From Atriophallophorus winterbourni (Eukaryota; Platyhelminthes; Trematoda; Plagiorchiida; Microphallidae), in contig JACCGJ010018272.1 of the NCBI GenBank assembly GCA_013407085.1, positions 62,001 to 126,000 on the forward strand: DNA of 64,000 nucleotides, written 5' to 3'. A program made the position numbers and the translations under genes. Below are positions 48,536 to 58,870 of this stretch, one piece after another. The notes under the pieces were generated by a model. It saw only the letters and a program-made list of their open reading frames with translations, ran no database searches and was not told where the DNA came from. Within the stretch, counting starts at the first letter, position 1, and each line of letters opens with the position of its first letter.

Positions 48536-49312
48536 CTGTGAGGTTAATGATAAATCAATGATGATACGGGGTTAGTAATAAAAACTTTCCCATATTTCCT
48601 GAGCTGATGTGAGTTCAAAGAAATCAAATCGACTGGCAGTAATGAGAGCTCGTAGCAAGTCATAGTTCACAGTGGTATATGTTTGTTAAGTATTCTTTAC
48701 TGACACGTATTAATATATGTAATCAAATGTAAATACAACCTGATCAATCAATCTGAGTAAAGCTGTATAATAACCAGAATCGATCATGCGTTCTTCGTTT
48801 GAACTGCGGGTATACTGACGTTAACGGACGGACGCATAATTTCGTGCTCTGATACTCTTGAACATTACTCGTCACTCGTCGATCCTATTCGGATTATTCT
48901 TACACCATTCGATTTCGCTCGAAGAGATCTATTGGACTTAATCAGCTTAAGTGTCCTGTGATCAATATTTCGGAAGTTACTATTTTCCACATCACCGTGG
49001 AAATTGTGTGCGCGAGCAAAATTTGTTGTCGCTGTTTTGACTTGGTCGGGACCAATATCGTTCGGAAGATCTTCTTCAACTGAACTCAACAAGCCGTGCA
49101 TCATTTGTGCAAGATCAAATCTACGATCACCACGACTGTTTTAATTGGTAATTTGCATCCAATACATTGCGATACGTTCCCACGCGAACCTCGCAAATAT
49201 CATCTCTCAACCGTGAACCGATCGATACGCGCCTAGGTGTTTTAGTGGAAGCTATCAACACCCCCATTCAACGATCAGACAACCTTGGCCAGACAACCTC
49301 AACAGCTATCGG

Positions 49313-50607
49313 ATGTCTAGACCTACGAAAACTACGTGTCAAATTTGCAGAAAGGGGGTAAGTGTGAAATCGAAAGTAGTCATGTGTTATATGTGCTCTA
49401 ATAAGATCCACACTAATTGCGATAAACTTTTGACTAACGAGGCAGTAGTCGTTATTAATAATCCTGAAATTCCTAGTGTCTGTTATGTATGCAGCGTCTG
49501 TAGAACAAAGTCGTTAAACGGCACCGGGACCAATGCATCACAATCAGGAGACCTGGAAAATCGCGTCAAATACTTGGAGAACATTTCCCAAAAATTTGAG
49601 GAAACATTGAAGTTGATAGTAAATGCCCACATAACTCATTAGTAAGTGAAATCAACCCGAACCCAATGCTACATCCCGTAACTCCACAAGTTACTCCGTT
49701 ACTTGAGGAGAATTTGCGGGAAGCTAAACAGCTGAGTAATGCTAACGCAAGCTGTGACTCAGATGTTAATCAGATTAGAAAGTCGAAGGGGCGTGTACTG
49801 ACTATCCACCAGCAGAATTCCTCTACTTCAAAAACTAATGATGAAATGAAAAGAACTTTGATGAATCTCAGTGTAATTTGCACCAATGTGCCGGAGACAT
49901 CAGGGACACTTTTCTCGAGTAGAAGAACTCACGACATTGAACAATGGTACCAGCTGTGTTCAATGATGGATATGAGCTCGATACTGCCCGATTCAATAAC
50001 CCGCCTAAGTCGGCACCCCAATTCTCCTCATCTCGATGAACCACGTTTACTGAGAATAACTTTCAAAAGCCAAAAAGAGATGGAATACGTTCTGTTAAAC
50101 TCTTATTTGCTACGTACATTCTCACAGACTAAATGTCGCATACTTGCAGATATTCCGTGGTGGGAGAGGAAAGGTAACTTGAACAATGGGAAAAAATGTG
50201 ACCAACGCAGTGTTGTTCTTCTTGGTGTTCCCGAACACACTGACACTGCTTCAGGAAATGAAATACAGCACCACGATTACAAACAGTGGCTCTATGTTGC
50301 CAACAGCATCGGGGCTCACGAGTCAGTGGTGGTGGACACTTTTAGAATACCTCGTTCACCAAACTATAAAGGTGACGGGCCCAAACCTCTGAAAGTAACA
50401 TTTTTAACGAAAGGTATGATGGAATCAGTTAAGGCTAACTGGAAAGCAAACTATAGGAATCTCCCAAAGGATGTCAGAATGAGTGATCACAGACTTTCTA
50501 CGCCTTCTAATGAACCACGGCTTCCACAATCAGACGAGACTCCGATTAGAAACACTGTGACAATCCCAAAAAACGACCGATGTCCGACTCTCGAAGGGTC
50601 GGACTAA
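49313..50607 (+). pseudogene. CR1 ORF1: zinc finger and RRM-like protein, one frameshift
   Basis: ORF1 starts MSRPTKTTCQICRKGVS. A PHD-like cysteine/histidine cluster covers residues 9-64 (CQIC...CYMCSNKIHTNC...CYVCSVC), followed by a probable coiled coil (LENRVKYLENISQKFEETL). The frame then shifts by one base near 49,620-49,645; without it, ITH-stop would read NSLVSEINPNP. Downstream are two RRM-like segments (LRITFKSQKEMEYVLL..., LKVTFLTKGMMESVKANWKA). The protein would bind element RNA (family inference). It ends with TAA at 50,605-50,607. Confidence 0.82.
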
Positions 50608-53438
50608 TAGACGAGCTTTTAGCCCCATCTCTGTATACGAAAACCACAATCAATTGCCTATATACAAACGCACAATGCCTGTTAAACAAACTAACTGAAC
50701 TGAAGGATCTCTGCAATCAGCACTCACTCGACGTCATAGCAATAACTGAGACATGGTTCCAACCTCACGTGAGCGATCGCGAGCTCTCTATTCCAAACAT
50801 GACCCTGTTTCGGAGAGACCGCTTAAAAACAGGTGGTAGAGTAGCTGTGTACCACCATGACCGTTTATATTGTACGGTAGTTACAGATACTGAACTCGAT
50901 CTGGAAGACAGTTTATGGTGCAACTTGAAGCTCGAATCAGGCGAAAGTTGCATCGTTGGTGTAGTTTACTGTTCACCATCATCATTGGATGCGTATAACG
51001 AAAACCTCTTGAAAGCAATGCAGTACGCCGGAAAACAGCGCAATTCGCAATTGCTGATTATGGGAGACTTCAATCTGCCTCAACTATATAACCGAGTAGA
51101 TCACCAACCCCTATCCCTAGACTACAAATTTCGCGAACTGTTCGATTACATCCCCTTGTATAATCATGTTTTCGATTATACACGACAACGAAATTTGCAA
51201 CAGACCTCTGTTCTAGACCTAGTCTTAACGTCCGAAGCAAATGCCGTTGAAGATGTTCTGTATTACCCTCCGCTGGGTCGAAGTGACCACCTCATTCTGC
51301 TATTTCAATACGTGTGCAAAGCCAGTAGAATTGTAAAGCAAACAAAACAAAATAGAAAAGTGGATTACATTGGTTTGATGAAACCAATGGTAGCTTTCGA
51401 TGAACATAATATAAATTTCACTGATCCGGACTCGCATTGCACAACCCTGACAGCTTACATAATCAACATGATACATTTCAATTCAAAAAATGTCCAGAAA
51501 CATAATAGCAAAGAACCACAATTCAGAATTCGCAGTAGGACTAGAAAATGTTTGACAAAGCGAAATTTGGCATGGGCTATTCACAGGGTGTCCAGAACTG
51601 ATTCGACGTGGGCAAACTTTCGCGAATTGCGGAATCAGGTCACAAATCTCATCCGAGAGGACAAACAATATCACCAGCTTCAGCTGGCGGTAAGAATGCA
51701 GCGAAATCCCAAACTGCTTTATCGAACTGTTAACAACACTACGAAGCTGAAACCCGGTGTTTTTCCGATCATGACAGATAACGGACTAACTGATTCTGTT
51801 CTGGAAACCGCTAACGCTCTAGCCAGTTTTTATTCACGAGTTTTCACCCCCAAGGATAAATTACAACCATCAGAATTGTCAGCAACAATTGTGCCGGAGA
51901 CGATATGTGATATATGCATCAGTTCGGAAATAGTGCAGCACCACCTACGCAAGTTGAATATCAACAAGTCCCCGGGAGCTGACGGAATCACACCTGCAAT
52001 CCTAAAGTTATGCGGCAGTCAACTGTGCGAAGCACTTTGTGATTTATTTAATCACTCCTTGAGGGAGGGTGTTGTACCTAATGACTGGAAGAGAGGAATC
52101 ATAACACCCATCTACAAAGGTGGAACTCGTTCTGACCCAGCAAATTACCGCCCTGTTACACTCCTTCCAGTGATCTCAAAAATTATGGAGCGAATTGTGT
52201 GCGAAAGAATTGTGAGTCATCTCGAAGCCCAAAACTTGTTGTCCAGAGAGCAACATGGATTTAGAAAGTCTCGTTCTTGCTTGACTAACCTACTGGAGAC
52301 ACTGGATGACTGGACGCAGGCAGTGGATAATGGTGGTTGCGTGCATGCGTGTTACTTGGACATATCGAAGGCGTTTGATCGCGTGGACCATTCTATACTG
52401 CTGCGCAAGTTGCACGATGTTGGTATTAATGGGTGCCTTCTTGTCTGGCTGAGAAGTTACCTTCTTGATCGCAAAGCAACTGTACGTATCGATGGTGTGA
52501 TGTCTGGGGAAATCGAGGCCACTAGCGGTGTCCCACAAGGTTCGGTACTTGGTCCGGTTCTCTTTTTGGTCTACATCAACGACCTTCCGAAACTTGTCAC
52601 AGCCAAAATGGTTCTCTTTGCGGATGATGTTAAAATTTGGATGCGAATCAAGTCAAGCGTGGACTGTTTGCGCTTACAAAGCGATTTGGATCTATTGAAC
52701 AGCTGGTCGGAGAGAAATAAACTTCCATTCAACTTCCGAAAGTGTAAAATGTTGCAAATAGGCAAAGATTTTCCATTCTCATACAACCTTGGACCAAATC
52801 AACTGGAATGGACAACCAAAGAAAAAGACCTCGGCATATGGATTAGTGGAAGTCTGAAGTATAGCATGCAATTTGAAGCAGTGTACAACCGAGCTAGCCA
52901 CATGCTAGGTATGCTTCAGCGTATTTTCGGACATTTTTTCCGGGAATCATTCTCCATGCTCATAAATACGTATATTAACCCGGTGATGGATTACTCAGTG
53001 CAAGCTTGGGCACCGTGGCTACAAAAGGACATCAAGCTGCTCGAGAGGATCTATCACAGAGCAACTAAAATGGTTGGCTGCCTCCGCAACCTACCAAATG
53101 AGAATCGACTTGAGCAGATTAATTTGGATACACTGCTTCGCAGAAGGGTTCGATTCGATCTAATACTAACCTACAAAATAATGAACTCCAAGGCGCACAC
53201 TCTGAGGCATCTATTTCGCCTCCGGTCAAGCCATGCCACACGTACTCACCCATTTGAATTTGATATTCCACATTCCCACCGGAACTGCCGTCGGTTCTTC
53301 TATTCGGTGCGCGTTTGTTTCTTATGGAACTCCCTACCGTCAGATGTTGTCCAATCATCTAGTGAAAGGATTTTCAGGAACAAATTGGATATATTTATGG
53401 GTAGTAATTCCACCCTACATCCCGTATATATAACATGA
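50580..53438 (+). CDS. CR1 ORF2: endonuclease-reverse transcriptase, intact 952 residues
   Basis: Enzyme that nicks target DNA and copies element RNA in the nucleus. Endonuclease: LYTNAQ at 28-33, AITETW at 54-59, GDFNLP at 162-167 and RSDH at 234-237. RT: SPGADGITPAIL, ANYRPVTLLPVISKIME near 520, LDISKAFDRVDHS near 592, VPQGSVLGPVLF, LFADDVKIW near 680 (catalytic FADD) and NKLPFNFRKCKML. A thumb-like C-terminal region ends HPVYIT. ATG at 50,580 matches the start position in related copies and lies inside the end of ORF1. No stop or frameshift interrupts it. Confidence 0.93.
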   Translation: MSDSRRVGLIDELLAPSLYTKTTINCLYTNAQCLLNKLTELKDLCNQHSLDVIAITETWFQPHVSDRELSIPNMTLFRRDRLKTGGRVAVYHHDRLYCTVVTDTELDLEDSLWCNLKLESGESCIVGVVYCSPSSLDAYNENLLKAMQYAGKQRNSQLLIMGDFNLPQLYNRVDHQPLSLDYKFRELFDYIPLYNHVFDYTRQRNLQQTSVLDLVLTSEANAVEDVLYYPPLGRSDHLILLFQYVCKASRIVKQTKQNRKVDYIGLMKPMVAFDEHNINFTDPDSHCTTLTAYIINMIHFNSKNVQKHNSKEPQFRIRSRTRKCLTKRNLAWAIHRVSRTDSTWANFRELRNQVTNLIREDKQYHQLQLAVRMQRNPKLLYRTVNNTTKLKPGVFPIMTDNGLTDSVLETANALASFYSRVFTPKDKLQPSELSATIVPETICDICISSEIVQHHLRKLNINKSPGADGITPAILKLCGSQLCEALCDLFNHSLREGVVPNDWKRGIITPIYKGGTRSDPANYRPVTLLPVISKIMERIVCERIVSHLEAQNLLSREQHGFRKSRSCLTNLLETLDDWTQAVDNGGCVHACYLDISKAFDRVDHSILLRKLHDVGINGCLLVWLRSYLLDRKATVRIDGVMSGEIEATSGVPQGSVLGPVLFLVYINDLPKLVTAKMVLFADDVKIWMRIKSSVDCLRLQSDLDLLNSWSERNKLPFNFRKCKMLQIGKDFPFSYNLGPNQLEWTTKEKDLGIWISGSLKYSMQFEAVYNRASHMLGMLQRIFGHFFRESFSMLINTYINPVMDYSVQAWAPWLQKDIKLLERIYHRATKMVGCLRNLPNENRLEQINLDTLLRRRVRFDLILTYKIMNSKAHTLRHLFRLRSSHATRTHPFEFDIPHSHRNCRRFFYSVRVCFLWNSLPSDVVQSSSERIFRNKLDIFMGSNSTLHPVYIT
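50582..50604 (+). promoter_or_regulatory. Stem-loop between ORF2 start and ORF1 stop
   Basis: GTCCGAC pairs with GTCGGAC around a 9-base loop that can extend by a C-G and a G-T pair. It lies exactly between the ORF2 ATG (50,580-50,582) and the ORF1 TAA (50,605-50,607). It may help translation of ORF2 by reinitiation or stop-start coupling (inference). Confidence 0.65.
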
Positions 53439-53799
53439 TTTTTTTTCCAAACGAATATTGTTTTACCCATTATACCGCCACAATACATGGTATTTTTTTG
53501 CAACTACAAAACTGTCGATCTTCCTCAAGACTCAATCTTTTTTTGTTTACATATTTATTGTCCTTATACGAATATCCTGTGGTGTTGTACAGCTACGAGC
53601 TTTTTTATACCATAAATTCTTGAATCTTGAATCTTGAGTATGAGGTACAGAGTGGGTGAAGTTTGTCTGATCAAATCACGTTTGTTGTGGTTTGCGGTTG
53701 TAAATACGGGGCAAATCATTATTTCCTGAAAATAGCTTTTAAGGGAATTGGTTCTAGTGATGTGTGTATCAACAGTCGTAAGAGAAAAATCACCGAGCA

Positions 53800-54560
53800 T
53801 TAGCGATTGTGCGAATATACGTTAACTTTTAAGATTCGATAAAATAGGTTCAGCGTTCAGATTTAAGAGGAAAACAAAAATTAAAATGGAATCATGCGAT
53901 ACCCTTCGGCAGTAAATTGCACGATGTTGAAAATAAAACCAGTCGAAAAATAAAATCTTTCCGAAGACGTTTATCACTTTTGAGGGCTTGCGAATTATAC
54001 CACACCGTGCGGGCGCATTAATTTGAGCTGCCGATTTACAGAATATACAGTTCTAACATTTACACGTACATGGATATATTATACCTCAATAGAATCCCCG
54101 TGAAATACCACTTGATATACCACTGTTGTCGCCTTATACGATAATACAAGCAAATTCGGATTTCTCGTGATGTTCCCATATTGGCTCTAGACGTGCTATC
54201 CTGATATTACTCTGCAAGTCGTCAAATAGATTATCGTCAGCGGAAAGATCTTATTCTTCGCCATCGACTGGTTATATTTTCAACATCGTGCGATCAACAA
54301 TAGAAAGATTCAATTCTGATTTTGCTCTTATTCGTGATCACCGCATTTTGTCGCGCTCACCATATTCATCATCGCTCGCTCGACAGAACCACTGCTTCTG
54401 CACATACCACTCAACAGTGCTGCTCATAACACTGACAGGATGACCCCGAAAAGAGAACAAAACGCATGCGGCTATACGATAAAGTTTTGACAAAGGCGGT
54501 AAGTGCTAAGACGTGGTCTGCCACGTGTTACGTTTGTTTGTTGTAAGTACGTGCGAGATG
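53800..54560 (+). mobile_element. CR1 5'-end fragment (intron 3)
   Basis: The segment from about 53,980 to 54,560 matches the reverse complement of 33,300-32,750: the 5' leader and the ORF1 beginning of another CR1 copy (CAGTGCTGC... then ATGACCCCGAAAA). It keeps the 5' end and lacks the rest, the opposite of the usual 5' truncation. It begins soon after the 3' end of the nearly intact CR1. Confidence 0.6.
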
Positions 54561-54831
54561 CGACACATCGCTGACCTTGAAATTGGTATTAGCCGTTATG
54601 TATCCAATTAATGAATTAGAGTGACAATGTGTTTAGTAAGTTTCAACATAATTCTTTCACCCGTTTTTAAGTTGACGTACACATGGTTATGTGAGAGATT
54701 ATTCCTACAAGCATCGAGCGATTTCAACCAATCAATCAATAACGAGATGAGAAAACAAAGGTTAACCGGATGGGATTTAGTGCTATCTGACTTAAAAAAT
54801 CAAATCTTCTCGCTCGCATAAAAACACTCAC

Positions 54832-55017
54832 TTCATATTCCTTAAACAGTTCGATTGGTATTTTTTCGTTATCCTCGTTTGTAATGTGGTCCTCAAATAC
54901 GAGTTTGTGTAAGTGTGTCCTTATTTCCCCAATTGGCTTAGTGCCGACACAATTTTTGCAGGACATCCAAACAGTGTAATAGAAATGCGGTGCACCGTGC
55001 AGAGCAGTTGGGACTGG
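54832..55017 (-). CDS. Exon 3: middle of FN3-2 (module 1)
   Basis: Acceptor TTGTTTATTTCAG, donor GTGAGT; 186 bases, phase 0 in and out. It reads PVPTALHGAPHFYYTVWMSC and ends IELFKEYE. Joined to exon 2 this gives WEPVP...GAPHFYY, the L1-family form of FN3-2. Counterpart: exon 9, which ends FREYE. Confidence 0.9.
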
Positions 55018-55314
55018 CTGAAATAAACAAACTGATACAGTGCAAACGATAAATCAGGATTTAGGGCCAACTTATCGATTTCAACCATTACAGACACAAT
55101 CATTATATGCCTGATAGAATTATTGAACTACTATTAATCAGACGTTCATTCAAAAATATTTAGCTTTCTTCCCATCAATAAGCAGTAATAATTGAACGAG
55201 ATTATGCAGTTCAGCTTGTGTATCAATTTGGGATACGCTTGGTACGAACACTCTGTTCAATCACTTGTTCAACACACAAGTGGATGAAAGAAAACAAAGG
55301 GTTTAAAACAAAAA

Positions 55315-55415
55315 TCCATATTTGTATGCATTACCATCACGCACACACCCCACGACCGGTTTCATGCTGTTTACACTCATCGGGTATGAACCGTATTATT
55401 GGGATCCGCATGCAT
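55315..55415 (-). ncRNA. Hammerhead-like repeat in intron 2
   Basis: Same unit as at 48,035-48,130, also sense to the host gene. The core reads CCGATGA (one change from CTGATGA, 55,377-55,383), GAAA is at 55,360-55,363, and ACCGGT then C (55,354-55,360) gives a proper GUC triplet. Stem II can form as GUGU/GCAU with two wobbles. The core change probably weakens or abolishes activity. Confidence 0.4.
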
Positions 55416-55480
55416 TGTAACATTAGAAGAAAGGTTAAACAAGGTGTAAGCAATTATTAAAGATTGAATTGTTAACCTAC

Positions 55481-56007
55481 CTCCCATTCAATTACCAAAC
55501 TGTATGGCTTCGTTCCGTAGAGTTTGGGATTCATTGGACCCACGCGTGGTATTTGTATTTTCGTACAGCATACGTTCTCGGTATTTGTCAAGCCATTTGT
55601 CGCAATTTCATTCGGTGCAGAATATCCAAATGTATTCCTCGCACGCACCCTAAACCTGTAGCACGTGAGTGGATTGAGTGCTATTTTCGCGGAATACTTT
55701 GGCATTCCGCCTGGGATAACATTTGGTAATAACGTGTAATTTTGATCGATCATCGCAGACCACTCCATTGAATTCTGCACCTGTAAGGATAACGATCCCA
55801 CATAGGTGTGAAACCATTGCGTGAAGTCTTCGCCCGAATTGTGTTGGCGAGAGAAAAACTCTTCGTCGACAGCATGTACCTCTTCCAGTTGGTGTGTGAG
55901 TAACTCATCGAAGCTGTAACGTGCAGACCAGGTTAGCACAGCGAAAAACACATTGTACTCATGTGGTCTGCAATCGAGTTGAAAGTTGCTCGGAGCCTCA
56001 GGTACAT
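55481..56007 (-). CDS. Exon 2: FN3-1 and start of FN3-2 (module 1)
   Basis: Acceptor GATTCATTACAG, donor GTAGGT; 527 bases, phase 1 in and 0 out. FN3-1 opens DVPEAPSNFQLDC and ends with TCYRFRVRARNTFGYS. It carries an unusual insert of several tens of residues (SARYSFDELLTH...). After a CCTKIQ link, FN3-2 starts and the exon ends at SLVIEWE. Exon 8 is its counterpart in module 2, and both have the long FN3-1 insert. Confidence 0.9.
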
Positions 56008-56449
56008 CTGTAATGAATCATGAGAGCCGTGATATTCTTGGGGATGGTGTAACGTGAATAAATATGTGTAACACTTATCACGTCCGAAATAATGCATGTT
56101 CACATTGGATGAGTAATACAAAACTAACTGGTGTCAACGCAACGAAGTTAATCTGTTCTTGCTGCATTTGTCAATATCACACTACTATCATACTCTTAAG
56201 CATTTATTAGAACTCGAGGAATTGACTCAAACACGCAAACTTTCAAAGGGTTCAATCATTTCACATTCTCGATTGGATAACCACCGTAATTTTCATCGGT
56301 TAAAATTTGTCTCACTTGGAACGCCTCGTTCTAATTCATACGTCCTGAATCGGCTTTAGTTTTCTGATTTTGGTTTGTGTAAGAACTTTGCTTACCGCCC
56401 ATTTATTTATTCGAATTTTGATATCTGATCAATGATTGAATAGCAATAT

Positions 56450-57075
56450 ATCGGGTTAGCAAACGGCAGTGAAACCTGGAACACCCACGCAAGACACGAA
56501 CGAAAGCTGAATGCTTTCCATCTACGAAGCATCCGTTGTATCTCGAACATATCATTGATGGACAGATTGACTAACGCTGAAGTGCTTTCAAACGCTGGTC
56601 TACAGAGCATGTTCACCCTATTACGTCAGCGCCGATTGCGGTGGCTTGGTCATGTCTATAGAATGGAAAATGGTCGTATTCCGAGAGATCTACTCTATGG
56701 TGAGTAGCAATTAGGAAGTCGACCATTGGGAAGACCGCACTTGCGGTACAAAGATGCTTGCAAAAGAGATATAAAGGTCTTGATATTGAAGCTGAGAAGA
56801 ACTTGCTCTAGACCGCTCACTTTGTAGGCATTGTGTAAAGCGTCGTCTGCAAGTCGGGGAGGAGCAGAAACAGCTCTTGGCTGCTGAACGCAGATCACTC
56901 CGCCGGCGTGCAACTGATGCAATAAAACAGATTTCTGACTATCGTTGCAAGCACTGCGGGAGAGATTGTTCCTCACGAATCGGACTGTTTAGTCATTCAA
57001 AAAGCTGCAAAATATGAAATTCATGCGATTGTGTTGTACATCCATGGTCGACATCAACCGACGAGGCTAACAACA
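56450..57075 (+). pseudogene. LINE ORF2 C-terminal tail (intron 1)
   Basis: The plus strand reads GSETWNTHARHERKLNAFHL, LRQRRLRWLGHVYRMENGRI, a stop after LLYGE, LGRPHLRYKDACKRD, and then a broken zinc finger region. Same family as the tails at 5,446-5,960 and 60,418-60,840, with more of the upstream tail kept. A CR1 3' tail fragment in minus orientation follows near 57,355-57,425, next to exon 1. Confidence 0.75.
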
Positions 57076-57449
57076 ACAACAAACCATTCGAAAATAAATC
57101 CAATTTTGATTTTAAAGTTATACTTAACTAAGTTAGGTACGATCAACCTGAACAATCACACGTGCACATACACATGTCGATCTGTTTAAACCCACGGTCA
57201 TGAACGACTATACACGTTTGACCATCAGCATTAAACCGGTCGAATTATGTGTTTGTCGCAAACACATGCCTTGAGAATCTATCAAATAATTATCAAATGT
57301 TTCTTTTATTGCTCAGCTGCTTTGGTGTTATCGAAAAAAACGTGGTACTCATAGAGTCAAGATTACGAATTTATGATATCGAAGCTTATAGCCGTACAAC
57401 ACCATAGGATATTCGTATAAATAAAATTTTAAATGAATTTATCACGTAC

Positions 57450-57664
57450 CTGCAAACTTGACCAGAATCACGTCTGAGATTATTTCTTCGTTGTCCATGA
57501 AGGCTTTGCATTGGAATTGGCCAATGGCGTTTGTGTGATATTGCTTGGTGTACCATAAGAGGTAGTCGTTGTCTGAGTCGGTTGCATTTTCTTCTCTGCC
57601 TAGTAAGTTCACGTTGGTTGATTGGAACCAATCAACTTCGGTGCCGTTTATGAACCACTTGTAA
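57450..57664 (-). CDS. Exon 1 seen: C-terminal half of the last Ig domain
   Basis: Acceptor CTTCTCACTTCCAG, donor GTACGT; 215 bases, entering at phase 2 and leaving at phase 1. It encodes YKWFINGTEVDWF (Ig core tryptophan) and NAIGQFQCKAFMD (core cysteine), ending VILVKFA. The domain's first half must lie in an upstream exon that I did not find. Next exon: 55,481-56,007, whose first bases complete an aspartate codon. Confidence 0.88.
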
Positions 57665-58618
57665 CTGGAAGTGAGAAGAAAAATTTGTGAACAATATCGA
57701 GCTAACATCGGGAATATTCATCAGCAGTTTGGGTATTGGCAATCTAATAAGTAGAAAATTCGTTGATCGATTTTGTAAGAATAGAACTTTAGCACATGAA
57801 TTGAAATGCCAGACAGGGGGTGAAATTCAAATAACAGTGAAAGTATTAAAACGCAACTCGGGTTTAGCATTTACTCTAATGTGATACATCAGAATTTAAT
57901 GAAATTAACTATTGTTGCTAAATTCCACGTGAATTCCTTTGTAGAAGCGTAAGTTTGAAGAATTTAATGGAGTAGTTATTCCTTTAGATTGTAGGTATAT
58001 TCCTATGTTTACATGGCAACAGAGGGTTTCGGGAAAAGCTTTCAATTCACAAACTTATCTAATGGCGTGCATCTTTTACCGAATCTATCAAGTACGTCCA
58101 GCTAATCGCCTGCACACTCGATCCTGTGCGACCCGCTGGTACTACTTCTACGGAGATGAGAACAGGCGATGACCGCTGACTAGCACCACAACATCAGTAT
58201 TATTTTGGCAAGTGGAGCTCTTATATCAAGGAAGGTGGTACAACTTGGAGAAGGAAACCCTTATCTCAAATCTCTACTATGTTTTGGCTATATCTAATCA
58301 TCACCACTGAAGTTTCACCATTCTAGATTGAGTGGTGAGACAAGGATAGACGTCGGTCGAATGTGTGAGGTTCGCGAAAGCTTTCACAACTCACCTCAAC
58401 AAAACAACTTCCCCATGTTTAGCCTCTAATAACTGGTAATAATATAAAAATTGCATAGGTCGACTCGCTCTCCCCATTTATATTCTGAATAAAGCTCGAC
58501 AGTTCGACTGGTTTGATGGCAAGCTTCTGTGATGACAACTGTCTTGGACGAGAACAGGACGATATTCTTGAAGTACAAACGAATGTAGACAGATGAAATC
58601 TCACGACATCTTATAGCA
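57665..58618. other. Upstream of exon 1; no further Ig exon recognised
   Basis: The gene must continue upstream because exon 1 holds only half an Ig domain. I saw no exon here with a phase-2 donor and Ig-like translation. The missing exon is probably beyond 64,000 or too diverged to read. Confidence 0.5.
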
Positions 58619-58619
58619 A

Positions 58620-58870
58620 CTAGATGTTATGTCGTGTAGATTGCTAGTCAAAGTGTGAATGACAATTGGACTGGAATTAGCCTGGGTGTCCAAAAAGCTG
58701 CGAATGCTCGTGATTTTCACAGGACGTGGATAAAATCAACGGCGGACTGTGTAAGGCTCTGCATGAATGTTCGGTACGGAATAAGCTGCCATTCAATTTC
58801 CAAAAATGCAAGCTGTTGCAAATTTGTAAGCCAGTCTGTACCAATATTGCTTTGGGCAAACGATTTTGAG
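58620..58870 (+). mobile_element. CR1 RT fragment
   Basis: Frame-shifted remains around the segment NKLPFNFQKCKLLQI, which follows the FADD motif in CR1 RT. Only this region is recognisable. Confidence 0.6.

Larger units (their letters stand above)
48850..53640 (+). mobile_element. CR1-like retrotransposon, nearly intact (intron 3, antisense to gene)
   Basis: The best preserved element: a leader (start approximate), ORF1 with a single frameshift, a fully open ORF2 and a 3' end with TTGAATC repeats (53,617-53,638). ORF1 and ORF2 overlap by 28 bases, with ORF2 shifted by -1. It lies in the 6.3 kb intron between exons 3 and 4, on the opposite strand. The open 952-codon ORF2 among many decayed relatives suggests a comparatively young insertion. 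Confidence 0.88.

Noticed and set aside
48865..49104. Minus-strand open frame of 79 codons
   Set aside because: It is antisense to the 5' leader of the CR1 element and shows no splice or domain evidence.
57665..58618. Upstream Ig exon of the host gene
   Set aside because: No segment combined a phase-2 donor, a good acceptor and an Ig-like tryptophan/cysteine pattern.
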